Shown piece after piece: positions 8,034 through 14,792 of a stretch of DNA of 39,206 nucleotides. Source of the DNA: Candidatus Bacteroides merdavium (GTDB lineage Bacteria > Bacteroidota > Bacteroidia > Bacteroidales > Bacteroidaceae); the NCBI GenBank assembly GCA_019116805.1, contig DXAV01000054.1, forward strand, positions 1-39,206, read 5' to 3'. Under the pieces are notes generated by a model that worked only from the letters and a program-made list of their open reading frames with translations, searched no databases and was not told the DNA's origin. The position numbers and the translations under genes were made by a program. Numbering within the stretch: position 1 is the stretch's first letter; the number at the start of each line of letters is the position of its first letter.

Positions 8034-8693
8034 ATGTGGACAGATTTATTATCACAGTTGATTGAGGCAGACAATGCCTGCCTTCTCGCCATCAACGGAT
8101 GGCATGCCCCTTGGGCAGATACGTTCATGTATGCCTTTAGCGGCAAGGTAGTGTGGGGACCGCTCTATGCTTCTTTGCTTTATGTCATCGGGCGCAACCT
8201 GCGTTGGCAGGTGGCTTTGGGCTGTGCCGTAGCCATCGCACTCACCATTGTTTTGGCTGATCAGATAGGAGCTTCGCTTATCCGTCCCGAAGTGGCCCGT
8301 CTGCGTCCGTCCAACTTGGATAATCCGCTTTCGGAGATGGTACACATTGTCAACGGCTATCGTAGCGGGCGTTATGGCTTCCCTTCATGTCATGCAGCCA
8401 ATACCTTTGGCCTGGCTTTCTTTATTCTTTATCTCTTTCGCAACCGGCTGCTTTCGGCGTTTATTCTCGGATGGGCGGTGGTGACGTGTTATTCGCGCGC
8501 TTACTTGGGCGTTCATTATCCAGGTGATTTATTGGCAGGCGCTTTATTGGGGATTGCAAGTGCCAGCCTCTGCTATTGGCTCTTCCAGAAGATTTGCAGA
8601 TACAAGCGTCCCGAGCGTCCGATGCATCTGTGGGTGCCGGTGGCTGTGGGTGGACTCACGGTTGTGGGGATGCTGGTGTATGCTTTTGTATAG
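8034..8693 (+). CDS. PAP2-family membrane phosphatase
   Basis: The 219-residue protein has about five to six membrane helices and the three PAP2 motifs. Motif 1 is R84-x6-R91-P92 (Arg in place of the usual first Lys). Motif 2 is P117-S-C-H120. Motif 3 is S154-R155-x5-H161-x3-D165. Two His and the Arg/Asp residues form the phosphotransfer site. Family members remove phosphate from lipids such as undecaprenyl pyrophosphate, phosphatidic acid or lipid A. In Bacteroides a PAP2 enzyme (LpxF) removes the lipid A 4'-phosphate; this protein could be that or a paralogue, which sequence alone does not settle. It follows the ABC ATPase gene by 90 bases and ends 21 bases from the convergent barrel gene. 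Confidence 0.9.
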   Translation: MWTDLLSQLIEADNACLLAINGWHAPWADTFMYAFSGKVVWGPLYASLLYVIGRNLRWQVALGCAVAIALTIVLADQIGASLIRPEVARLRPSNLDNPLSEMVHIVNGYRSGRYGFPSCHAANTFGLAFFILYLFRNRLLSAFILGWAVVTCYSRAYLGVHYPGDLLAGALLGIASASLCYWLFQKICRYKRPERPMHLWVPVAVGGLTVVGMLVYAFV

Positions 8694-8714
8694 AATATCC
8701 TTTTCTTTTTCCAA

Positions 8715-11252
8715 TCAGAACTGATACCCTACCTTGACGGACAGTTCACGGGGCCGGATGCGGAGCCAGTCGGTGCGGCTCTGTGTGGCTGTATAGGTGG
8801 TGTAGGCATAAGTCTTTTTGTTGAACAGGTTGTTGAGGCAGGCCTCTACCCGCCAGCGGTCGTGCTTCCACGTGAGCGAGGCATCGGCCAGGAGGGTGTT
8901 CAGGTGAGTACCGTCGCTCAGGGCGTTGTGGTAGTGCTCGCCGCTCAGTTGTACGTCTATCCGCCCGATGGTCAGGATGAGGCGCAGGCGTTGCGTCACG
9001 TTCAGCAGGGGAGGGAGGTGTGTGTCGTTCCCGATGCGGGTGGCGTTGTACGACAGGGTGGCGTGATAGTCGGCCTCCAGCCACGTCAGGGGCGACCAGT
9101 TGAGCTTGGGATCGGCCGTGAGGAGGTCGTAGCGATAGTCCTGTAGCAGGGCGGGCGACGCGGCGGTGCGTGTCAGTTGTTGGCCGTAGTGGCGCGTCAG
9201 TTGCAGGTCGAGCGAGGCCTTGAGCCGCCAGTCGAAGACGCCTTTGGAGAGGGAGGTTCTCAGTGTCCAGGTGTCCGTCCGGTTGTTCAGGGCGCGTCGC
9301 GTCAGGGACAGGGTGTCTTCCGAGAGGTATTGTTCGTCCATCGTGGCATGTCGGCCATGGCTGTAGGTCAGGGTCAGCGTGGCGAAAAATTCGTTTACCG
9401 TGTTTTTATATTCGGCGTAGAGCTGTCCCGTGGCAGTGGTGCTGAGGGGCATCAGGCCGACGGTAGAGGTCAGCGTACGGTAGTCGGTGCGGCGCAGGTA
9501 GGGGCAGAGGTCGAGTACCTGCCCCGCCTGCCGGTCGAGGCCGCCATAAAGAGAGAATTTCCAGTGATAGTCGTGCTGGTAGCGCAGGTAGAGGGTCGGG
9601 TGGTAGAGCAGGTACGACTGCTGTGCCCCGAGGTAGTGCGTCCATTCGACAGGCACCTCCACCGAGGCGAACAGCCGTCCACCTTCCCATTGGAGCTGGG
9701 GCGTCAGGTCGGCCCCGAGGTGCGAGGCGTCGTAGGTGCGGACGGTGGCGGGCGACTCCAGCCGATAGCGGGCCCATTCCGCCGTGAGGCTTGCCTCCAG
9801 GCGGCGGCTGAAGCCGTTACGCTTGCGAAGGTAGCTGGCCGTATGGCGGGTGTGGAGGCTCCGCTGGGCGTAGTCGTCGCGCTCTGTGGTCAGGGTCAGG
9901 ACGGAGGGAAGCAGGGACATCTGTACGTCCGAAGTCAGTTCCCATGTACGCTCGCCGCGATTCTTCAGGTAGTTCAGGTAGTTGCGGGCCTGTAGGGTGG
10001 AGGTCTCGATGTCCTGTCCCAGCCGGGAGGCGTGGCTGCGGTTGCGGGCGGCGTCCAGCTCCAGGTGTTCGGTCAGGTAGTGCGTCAGGCTGTTGTCCTC
10101 GTAGGCCAGGGCCGCGTGCAGGGCGTCGGTTCGGAGGCGGTAGTCGGCTTCTTCCGACAGGTTGATGGTATCATTTGCCTGATAGTAAGTCTGCGTGTTG
10201 CCCCGCTCCTGGTGGACGAAGTCGTGGGTATAGTCGGCCTGTACGCGCAGGGTACGTTCGTCGTTGCGGCGGTACATGCGGTTGGCATTGGCCGTCCAAG
10301 TCTCGTTGAACAACGTGCGGCGTGTGTCCAGCGGAGCGCTGAAGGCCGGCAGGTCGAGCAGGGAGGGGAGTGTGGCGGCTTCGGGTATATTAGTGGCCAG
10401 GAGGGTTTGTTCGTTGCTCAGGTCGCGCCCTGTGTTGTTGGTCTTCAGAGCGAAGATGCTCTGCCGTCCGCGTCCCAGTTGCAGGGTGCTCTGGATACCT
10501 TCCCACAAGGGGGCGAGACGTCCGTCTGCGTCTTCTGTCAGTCCGCCCCCTGCTTCGAGGTAGGGGAACCACTGGTCGCGCGCCTTTTCGTCCAGCCGCA
10601 GGTTCAGGGCCACCTGTTCGGAGTCAATCTTCCCCTTCAGGGCGCGGACGGACTGGTAGTTCTCCATCAGCTCGGCCGACTTCACCGCCCGTGCATCCAG
10701 GTTGTTGTTCACCTGGTTGTAGCGTCCGCCCGTCACGTCCATGCCCTCTACGAGGAAGTGGTCGATGGGCTTGCCTTTGTAGGTCACGGTACCGTTCTCC
10801 TCGACGTCGATGCCCGGCAAGCGCTTCAGCACGTCGCGGATGCGGGTGTCCTTCTCCGTGATGAAGTCGGCCAGGTTGTAGCGTACGGTGTCGCGCCGAC
10901 TGCTGATGCGTCCCGGCCGTATCTCCACTTCGCGGAGGATGATGCTCTCGGCGCGCAGGGCGAAGTCCAGCCGGCCGCCTTTGCCGACGTCGCGCGTCTG
11001 TCGTCCGTAGCCCAGCATCGAGGCGCTGACTTGCAGGGTGTCCGTGCGTCGCCAGGGCAGGGAGTAGCGCCCGTCGGCATCGGTCAGGGTATAGTCGATG
11101 GTCATACTATCACGCAGCACGCTCACCATCACCGCCTCGAGCGGGCGGGAGGTTTCGGCGTCGGTCACGCGGCCTTGGAGCACATTTTGTGCACGGAGTG
11201 AGGGCAGGAGAAAGCTCCCCAGGCAGAGAAGAAGGAGATATCGGGTCGGCAT
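8715..11252 (-). CDS. Outer-membrane beta-barrel protein with CarboxypepD_reg-like and plug domains
   Basis: The 845-residue protein begins MPTRYLLLLCLGSFLLPSLRAQ, a good signal peptide. I preferred this ATG at 11252 to an in-frame one at 11303, which would put 17 residues before the signal. Residues about 24-105 form a carboxypeptidase-regulatory-like beta domain (LQGRVTDAETSRPLEAV...). A plug-like region follows (RRDTVRYNLADFITEKDTRIRDVLKRLPGI... split by D/E-rich turns), then a long barrel ending in GYQF, an aromatic C-terminus typical of outer-membrane barrels. There is no clear SusC signature, so it resembles the OMP_b-brl_3 relatives of TonB-dependent receptors. It lies downstream of the GLPGLI gene on the same strand, separated by a repeat array. 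The ligand is unknown. The DNA is clearly more GC-rich than the PUL. Confidence 0.88.
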   Translation of the reverse strand: MPTRYLLLLCLGSFLLPSLRAQNVLQGRVTDAETSRPLEAVMVSVLRDSMTIDYTLTDADGRYSLPWRRTDTLQVSASMLGYGRQTRDVGKGGRLDFALRAESIILREVEIRPGRISSRRDTVRYNLADFITEKDTRIRDVLKRLPGIDVEENGTVTYKGKPIDHFLVEGMDVTGGRYNQVNNNLDARAVKSAELMENYQSVRALKGKIDSEQVALNLRLDEKARDQWFPYLEAGGGLTEDADGRLAPLWEGIQSTLQLGRGRQSIFALKTNNTGRDLSNEQTLLATNIPEAATLPSLLDLPAFSAPLDTRRTLFNETWTANANRMYRRNDERTLRVQADYTHDFVHQERGNTQTYYQANDTINLSEEADYRLRTDALHAALAYEDNSLTHYLTEHLELDAARNRSHASRLGQDIETSTLQARNYLNYLKNRGERTWELTSDVQMSLLPSVLTLTTERDDYAQRSLHTRHTASYLRKRNGFSRRLEASLTAEWARYRLESPATVRTYDASHLGADLTPQLQWEGGRLFASVEVPVEWTHYLGAQQSYLLYHPTLYLRYQHDYHWKFSLYGGLDRQAGQVLDLCPYLRRTDYRTLTSTVGLMPLSTTATGQLYAEYKNTVNEFFATLTLTYSHGRHATMDEQYLSEDTLSLTRRALNNRTDTWTLRTSLSKGVFDWRLKASLDLQLTRHYGQQLTRTAASPALLQDYRYDLLTADPKLNWSPLTWLEADYHATLSYNATRIGNDTHLPPLLNVTQRLRLILTIGRIDVQLSGEHYHNALSDGTHLNTLLADASLTWKHDRWRVEACLNNLFNKKTYAYTTYTATQSRTDWLRIRPRELSVKVGYQF

Positions 11253-11311
11253 AAGCAGAAAGTAGAAAGAATCGGAAAATGCGCTGATAGGAGTATAGTA
11301 CAAGGAGAGCG

Positions 11312-11444
11312 TCCGTTCAAACGGAGTTTATAATCGGTTTAAAGCTTTTAAACTGTCAGTTTATCGTCATTAAACTGGTAGTTTATCGCTATTAAACTGA
11401 GAGTTTATTACTATTAAACTGGAAGTTTAAAGCCTTTGAACGGA
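11312..11444. repeat. Palindromic 22-bp tandem array flanked by inverted repeats
   Basis: Four 13-bp palindromes of form AAACTGnnAGTTT start at 11350, 11372, 11394 and 11416, exactly 22 bp apart, and the linkers are also alike (TTATnnnnATTA). The first copy, AAACTGTCAGTTT, is perfect around its centre base. The array is bracketed by TCCGTTCAAA (11312-11321) and its inverse TTTGAACGGA (11435-11444). It lies between the GLPGLI gene and the barrel gene. Even spacing of two helical turns puts every palindrome on the same DNA face, as expected for a multi-site operator. Folding in the RNA is also possible. Confidence 0.85.
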
Positions 11445-11479
11445 TGCTTCCCTGTACGTGGGCGGAAGGATGTCCGCCT

Positions 11480-12343
11480 TTACCGTTCGATGGGATTGTA
11501 GGGTGTGTCCTTGGGGTTCTTGGTCTTGTTGCCGTGATTGTCCTGGACGGTAATCTTCACGTTGGGCATGATGCCGGTGATGAAACCCACGGGGTCGGCG
11601 GCGAAGCGCTTCTGCATCTTGTCGTACTGCTTGCGGTCGACGGGCTGGTAGTCCTTGCCGCCAAAGAGGATGGGCTCCGTGCCGTGGCTCTGCTCCAGGC
11701 CGTCGGCCGTGAAGCGGTAGTGCCCCTCGGCGTCTTCAGCTTTCAGAATCAGGCCCGGCAGGCCGCAGAGCTTCCACGGGCCTTCGCTCACGGGGATGTC
11801 CGTCGTGTACCAGGCCGACCATTGCCGACCCTTGAACTGGGTCGTGGCGCGTGTACAACGGTAGCCCAGCAGGGTCAGTGTGTCTTGAGTCAGCGTCCAT
11901 CGGGGTTTTTCCGCGGGTTCCTCGCAACGCAGGCGGCAGATGTCGCCCGCCAACTCGTCCAGTGTCGTAACCCGTCCGGCGGGATAGTTTTTGAAAGTCT
12001 GTTCGCTCCACTGGCTTTGGTACTGGTTGGCGTGCTGGGCTATCAGCTCGGAGGAAGCGCCGTTGGCCATGTCGGCAGCCAGTACAGAGTCGGCCACGAA
12101 GGCCGTGTAGCTGTAGAAGCGCGACGCCTGCCGCCCGATGTCCAGCCGCATGGTCTCCTGCATCCGTGCGTCGGGCTTGCTGAGGTCGGTCAGGGCATCC
12201 ATTTCGTATTGCACGGTCAGTACTTTGTGGTCGATGGTGTCCTTGCGAAAGATTTGTCCGGTGGAAATCTTGATGTTCATCTGTGCCTGGGCGGCCGTGG
12301 TGGCGAGGCTCAAGGCGAGGAGAAGGATGTGTCTGGTTTTCAT
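11480..12343 (-). CDS. GLPGLI family secreted protein
   Basis: The 287-residue protein has a signal peptide (MKTRHILLLALSLATTAAQA, cleavage near residue 20) and the motif that names the family, GLPGLI, at 194-199 within EGPWKLCGLPGLILKAED. The preceding stretch YRCTRATTQFKGRQWSAWYTTDIP (about 161-184) is also family-typical. GLPGLI proteins are found in Bacteroidetes, often beside barrel proteins like the next gene here; their function is not known. The first ATG gives a clean signal, so the start is firm. It is divergent from the histidine kinase gene and is likely the first gene of an operon with the barrel gene. It is probably periplasmic or envelope-associated. Confidence 0.9.
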   Translation of the reverse strand: MKTRHILLLALSLATTAAQAQMNIKISTGQIFRKDTIDHKVLTVQYEMDALTDLSKPDARMQETMRLDIGRQASRFYSYTAFVADSVLAADMANGASSELIAQHANQYQSQWSEQTFKNYPAGRVTTLDELAGDICRLRCEEPAEKPRWTLTQDTLTLLGYRCTRATTQFKGRQWSAWYTTDIPVSEGPWKLCGLPGLILKAEDAEGHYRFTADGLEQSHGTEPILFGGKDYQPVDRKQYDKMQKRFAADPVGFITGIMPNVKITVQDNHGNKTKNPKDTPYNPIER

Positions 12344-12390
12344 GTCTGTAATTGTTTAGAAGGTGAAACATTCGGTTCGTTTTCCTGCCA

Positions 12391-12398
12391 CGAAGATA
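12391..12398 (-). promoter_or_regulatory. Predicted -7 element for the GLPGLI gene
   Basis: The minus strand reads TATCTTCG, one base off TAnnTTTG, 47 bases before the GLPGLI start. Confidence 0.4.
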
Positions 12399-12423
12399 GG
12401 CGGAAGGGGCGGAAGCGGGCGCA

Positions 12424-12463
12424 GGAAATTATTACGGAAATATTACGGCAGCGGAAATATCGG
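12424..12463. promoter_or_regulatory. Possible regulator-binding repeats in the divergent promoter
   Basis: GGAAAT(T/A)(A/T)T occurs three times, starting at 12424, 12436 and 12453, inside the 184-bp region between the GLPGLI and kinase genes. The last copy ends 13 bases before the proposed -33 element of the kinase gene. Spaced direct repeats next to a promoter suit an OmpR-type dimer, but binding is inference. Confidence 0.35.
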
Positions 12464-12476
12464 CCTCGCGCGAACC

Positions 12477-12504
12477 TTGTATGTAGGCGAAAGGCTTATC
12501 TTTG
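12477..12504 (+). promoter_or_regulatory. Predicted promoter of the kinase-regulator operon
   Basis: TATCTTTG (12497-12504) is a full TAnnTTTG match 23 bases before the kinase ATG, with TTGT at 12477-12480 as a possible -33 element. Confidence 0.55.
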
Positions 12505-12527
12505 CCTGCGGAAAAAACAAGTGAACG

Positions 12528-14030
12528 ATGGAACGACGCATCAAGATTATCTGGCTGCTCTCTCTGACCTCCATGCTCCTCATCGGGGCGGGGCAGGGCT
12601 ACTGGTTATGGAGCCACTATCAATATACCAACGAGGCTTATGGACGCGAAGTACTGCGGCGGGTGTCCGAAGCCGTGGTGAGCTATAACACCTTGCGTTG
12701 GCAGGAACCCCGCCCTCTGGGCGAACAGAAGGCCGTGCAGTGGTACAATACCAACGTCAACTGGGACGACCGTACCGACTCGCTGACGGGGCAGGAGAGT
12801 ACGCGCATCTACCTGGTGCAGCGCCTGGGAGCGGAGGCGCAGGACACGCTGGTGGACTTCACTCCAGCACAGACGGGGGCGGCAGGTGTGAATGTATCCC
12901 GCATGCTGGCCGACAGTACGGTGCTTTGCACCGACTCGGTTGTCCTGCAAGGCGATAAACGACAGTACGAACGCCTCAACATGATGTATTTGGCTGACCT
13001 GATGCGTCTGGAGTTGTCCCATCCGTTCGACCTCCATCCGTTCGACTCCATCGTAGCCGCCACCCTGCCGGACGTTACCTTCAGTACCCGCCTGACCACT
13101 ACCGCCGCCGACAGCCTCTACCAGTGGGAAGCCACCTTGCACTCCGGCGGCTCTCTGCTCCGGCCGCTGGCGCAGGTAGTCTATCCCTACAACCCCTTGA
13201 AGCGTCAGTTGGTCGAAGTCGATGTCCGCATTCCCTGCCACATGCTGCTGCTCCGCATGGGCGGCCAGCTGGCGGGCAGCCTGCTGATGATAGCCTTGCT
13301 GGCTGTGTGCCTGCTTTTCCAAATCAAGACCATCCTGAAGCAACGGCGGGTGGACGAGTTGCGCCGCAGCTTCGTGAGCACCATGATACACGAACTGAAG
13401 CGTCCCGTACAGACGTTGAAGATGTGCCTGGCCTACCTGTCCGACCCTTCCCTCCGTGTCGACACGAAGGCCACCGATGCGGTGGTGGACGACTCCATCG
13501 TCGAAGTGGACAACCTCTCGGCCTACCTCCAGAAGCTACGCGACATGACGCGGGCCGACGACGAGCGCACGCCGCTCAGCCTCCGCACCTTCGACTTTCG
13601 CCCGATGGCCGAGAAGACCCTCCGCCAGCTGCACATTCCCGATCACAAGCTCGTGACGTTCGAGACCTATTTCCCGTCCTCGCTCCTCGTAACGGCCGAC
13701 CCCATGCACCTCTGTAACATCCTGAGCAACCTGCTGGAGAATGCCGTGAAGTATTCGGGCGACTCCGTTCACATCACTGTCACCGGCGCGCTGGACGGGC
13801 ATCGCTTCACCCTCACGGTGGCCGACAACGGCATTGGTATCCCACCCGCCGAGCAGGCCCGTGTGTTCGACAAATTTTATCGCAGCACCAGCTTGCCCGA
13901 CCGCTCCGTACCCGGCATCGGCCTGGGCCTGAGCTATGTGAAGCTGCTCGTGGAAGCGCATGCCGGCACCGTCGACCTGCAGAGCCAGCCGGGGCAGGGG
14001 ACAACGGTGACCGTCACTATACCTCAATGA
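12528..14030 (+). CDS. Sensor histidine kinase (RprX-like)
   Basis: The 500-residue protein has two membrane helices (about 8-28 and 238-266) bracketing a periplasmic sensor region of about 210 residues with no domain I recognise. The cytoplasmic part has the HisKA box S-T-M-I-H288-E-L-K-R-P, the N box NLLENAVKY, the G1 box DNGIGIP and the G2 box GIGLGLSYV, so the kinase core is complete. It would phosphorylate the regulator encoded four bases downstream. It is divergent from the GLPGLI gene, which suggests it senses a signal linked to the GLPGLI/barrel pair. The architecture recalls RprX of B. fragilis, but orthology is not shown. The DNA is GC-rich (38 of 60 in a hand-counted sample at 13501-13560). 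Confidence 0.92.
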   Translation: MERRIKIIWLLSLTSMLLIGAGQGYWLWSHYQYTNEAYGREVLRRVSEAVVSYNTLRWQEPRPLGEQKAVQWYNTNVNWDDRTDSLTGQESTRIYLVQRLGAEAQDTLVDFTPAQTGAAGVNVSRMLADSTVLCTDSVVLQGDKRQYERLNMMYLADLMRLELSHPFDLHPFDSIVAATLPDVTFSTRLTTTAADSLYQWEATLHSGGSLLRPLAQVVYPYNPLKRQLVEVDVRIPCHMLLLRMGGQLAGSLLMIALLAVCLLFQIKTILKQRRVDELRRSFVSTMIHELKRPVQTLKMCLAYLSDPSLRVDTKATDAVVDDSIVEVDNLSAYLQKLRDMTRADDERTPLSLRTFDFRPMAEKTLRQLHIPDHKLVTFETYFPSSLLVTADPMHLCNILSNLLENAVKYSGDSVHITVTGALDGHRFTLTVADNGIGIPPAEQARVFDKFYRSTSLPDRSVPGIGLGLSYVKLLVEAHAGTVDLQSQPGQGTTVTVTIPQ

Positions 14031-14034
14031 ATGG

Positions 14035-14721
14035 ATGATTATGAAACCCTTGAAGATTCTTTTTGCTGACGACGACCTGAAATATTCCCTGCTCCTGAAA
14101 CGCTTCTTGGAGCAGGAAGGTTATGAAGTGACCTACGTCGGAAACGGCCGCATGGCCGTGGAGCAGTTCCCCCTGGTCAAGCCCGACCTGGTGCTGCTCG
14201 ACATCAACATGCCCGAACTGAACGGCTTCGAAGTGGCGGCCCGCATCCGCGAGGCGGACAAGCACGTCCTCCTCTTCTTCCTCTCCGACCGTAGCGACAA
14301 GGCCGACCGTCTGCAGGGCTTCAGCCTCCGCGCCAACGACTACTTGGCCAAGCCCTTCTACCCCGAAGAGCTCATTGCCCGCATCCGCGAGCGCTTCGCC
14401 CTCCAGCTGGAGGAGACGGTGGAGGAGGAGACCTACCGCTTCGGCAACACTGTGTTCAGCTACAACACCAACGAGCTCCGCACGGCCAGCAGCAAGGTGC
14501 TCATTACTTCGCGCCAGGCGGACATCCTCCGTCTGCTGGCCCTGAATGTCAATCAGGCTGTCTCTCGCGACCGCCTACTCGAAGCCGTGTGGGGTGCGGC
14601 TTCCTATGCCAACTCTCTGGCACTGAACGTGCAGATTACCTACCTGCGTAAGGCTTTGAAAAATGATCCGTCAGTAAAGATTGACTCTCTTATGAAAAAA
14701 GGATATGTGTTGCGGGGATAA
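14035..14721 (+). CDS. OmpR/PhoB-family response regulator
   Basis: The 228-residue protein has a receiver domain at 1-125, with acidic pocket D12-D13, phospho-acceptor D56 (VLLDINMP), a Ser switch residue (FFLSDRSD) and K in AKPF. A C-terminal winged-helix DNA-binding domain (about 135-227) has the usual SRDRLLEAVWG helix and a terminal KKGYVLRG hairpin. The first in-frame ATG is at 14035; the next, at 14041 (MKPLKILFADDD), is an equally good start. It is four bases from the kinase stop, so the pair is one operon. The likely targets are the divergent GLPGLI promoter and possibly the 22-bp palindrome array, both by inference. It resembles RprY. Confidence 0.93.
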   Translation: MIMKPLKILFADDDLKYSLLLKRFLEQEGYEVTYVGNGRMAVEQFPLVKPDLVLLDINMPELNGFEVAARIREADKHVLLFFLSDRSDKADRLQGFSLRANDYLAKPFYPEELIARIRERFALQLEETVEEETYRFGNTVFSYNTNELRTASSKVLITSRQADILRLLALNVNQAVSRDRLLEAVWGAASYANSLALNVQITYLRKALKNDPSVKIDSLMKKGYVLRG

Positions 14722-14755
14722 AAAAAGGGATGCGCCACGTCGCGTGGCACATCCC
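14721..14755 (-). terminator. Terminator of the GH35 operon (minus strand)
   Basis: GGGATG-c-GCCACG-tcg-CGTGGC-a-CATCCC (14727-14755) forms a strong 12-bp stem with one mismatch and a 3-base loop. On the minus strand it is followed by the T run complementary to the A run at 14720-14726, so it ends the PUL transcript. It also begins right at the stop of the convergent response regulator gene and may serve both. Confidence 0.85.
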
Positions 14756-14792
14756 CTCTCAAACCCTAAATTACCAGTTACTGTATCTCAAA

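Noticed and set aside
8694..8714. Terminator between the convergent PAP2 and barrel genes
   Set aside because: The 21-base gap is pyrimidine-rich but forms no stem.
10032..11201. 389-residue plus-strand frame opposite the barrel gene
   Set aside because: Low-complexity Val/Gly/Gln sequence, typical of the antisense of GC-rich coding DNA.
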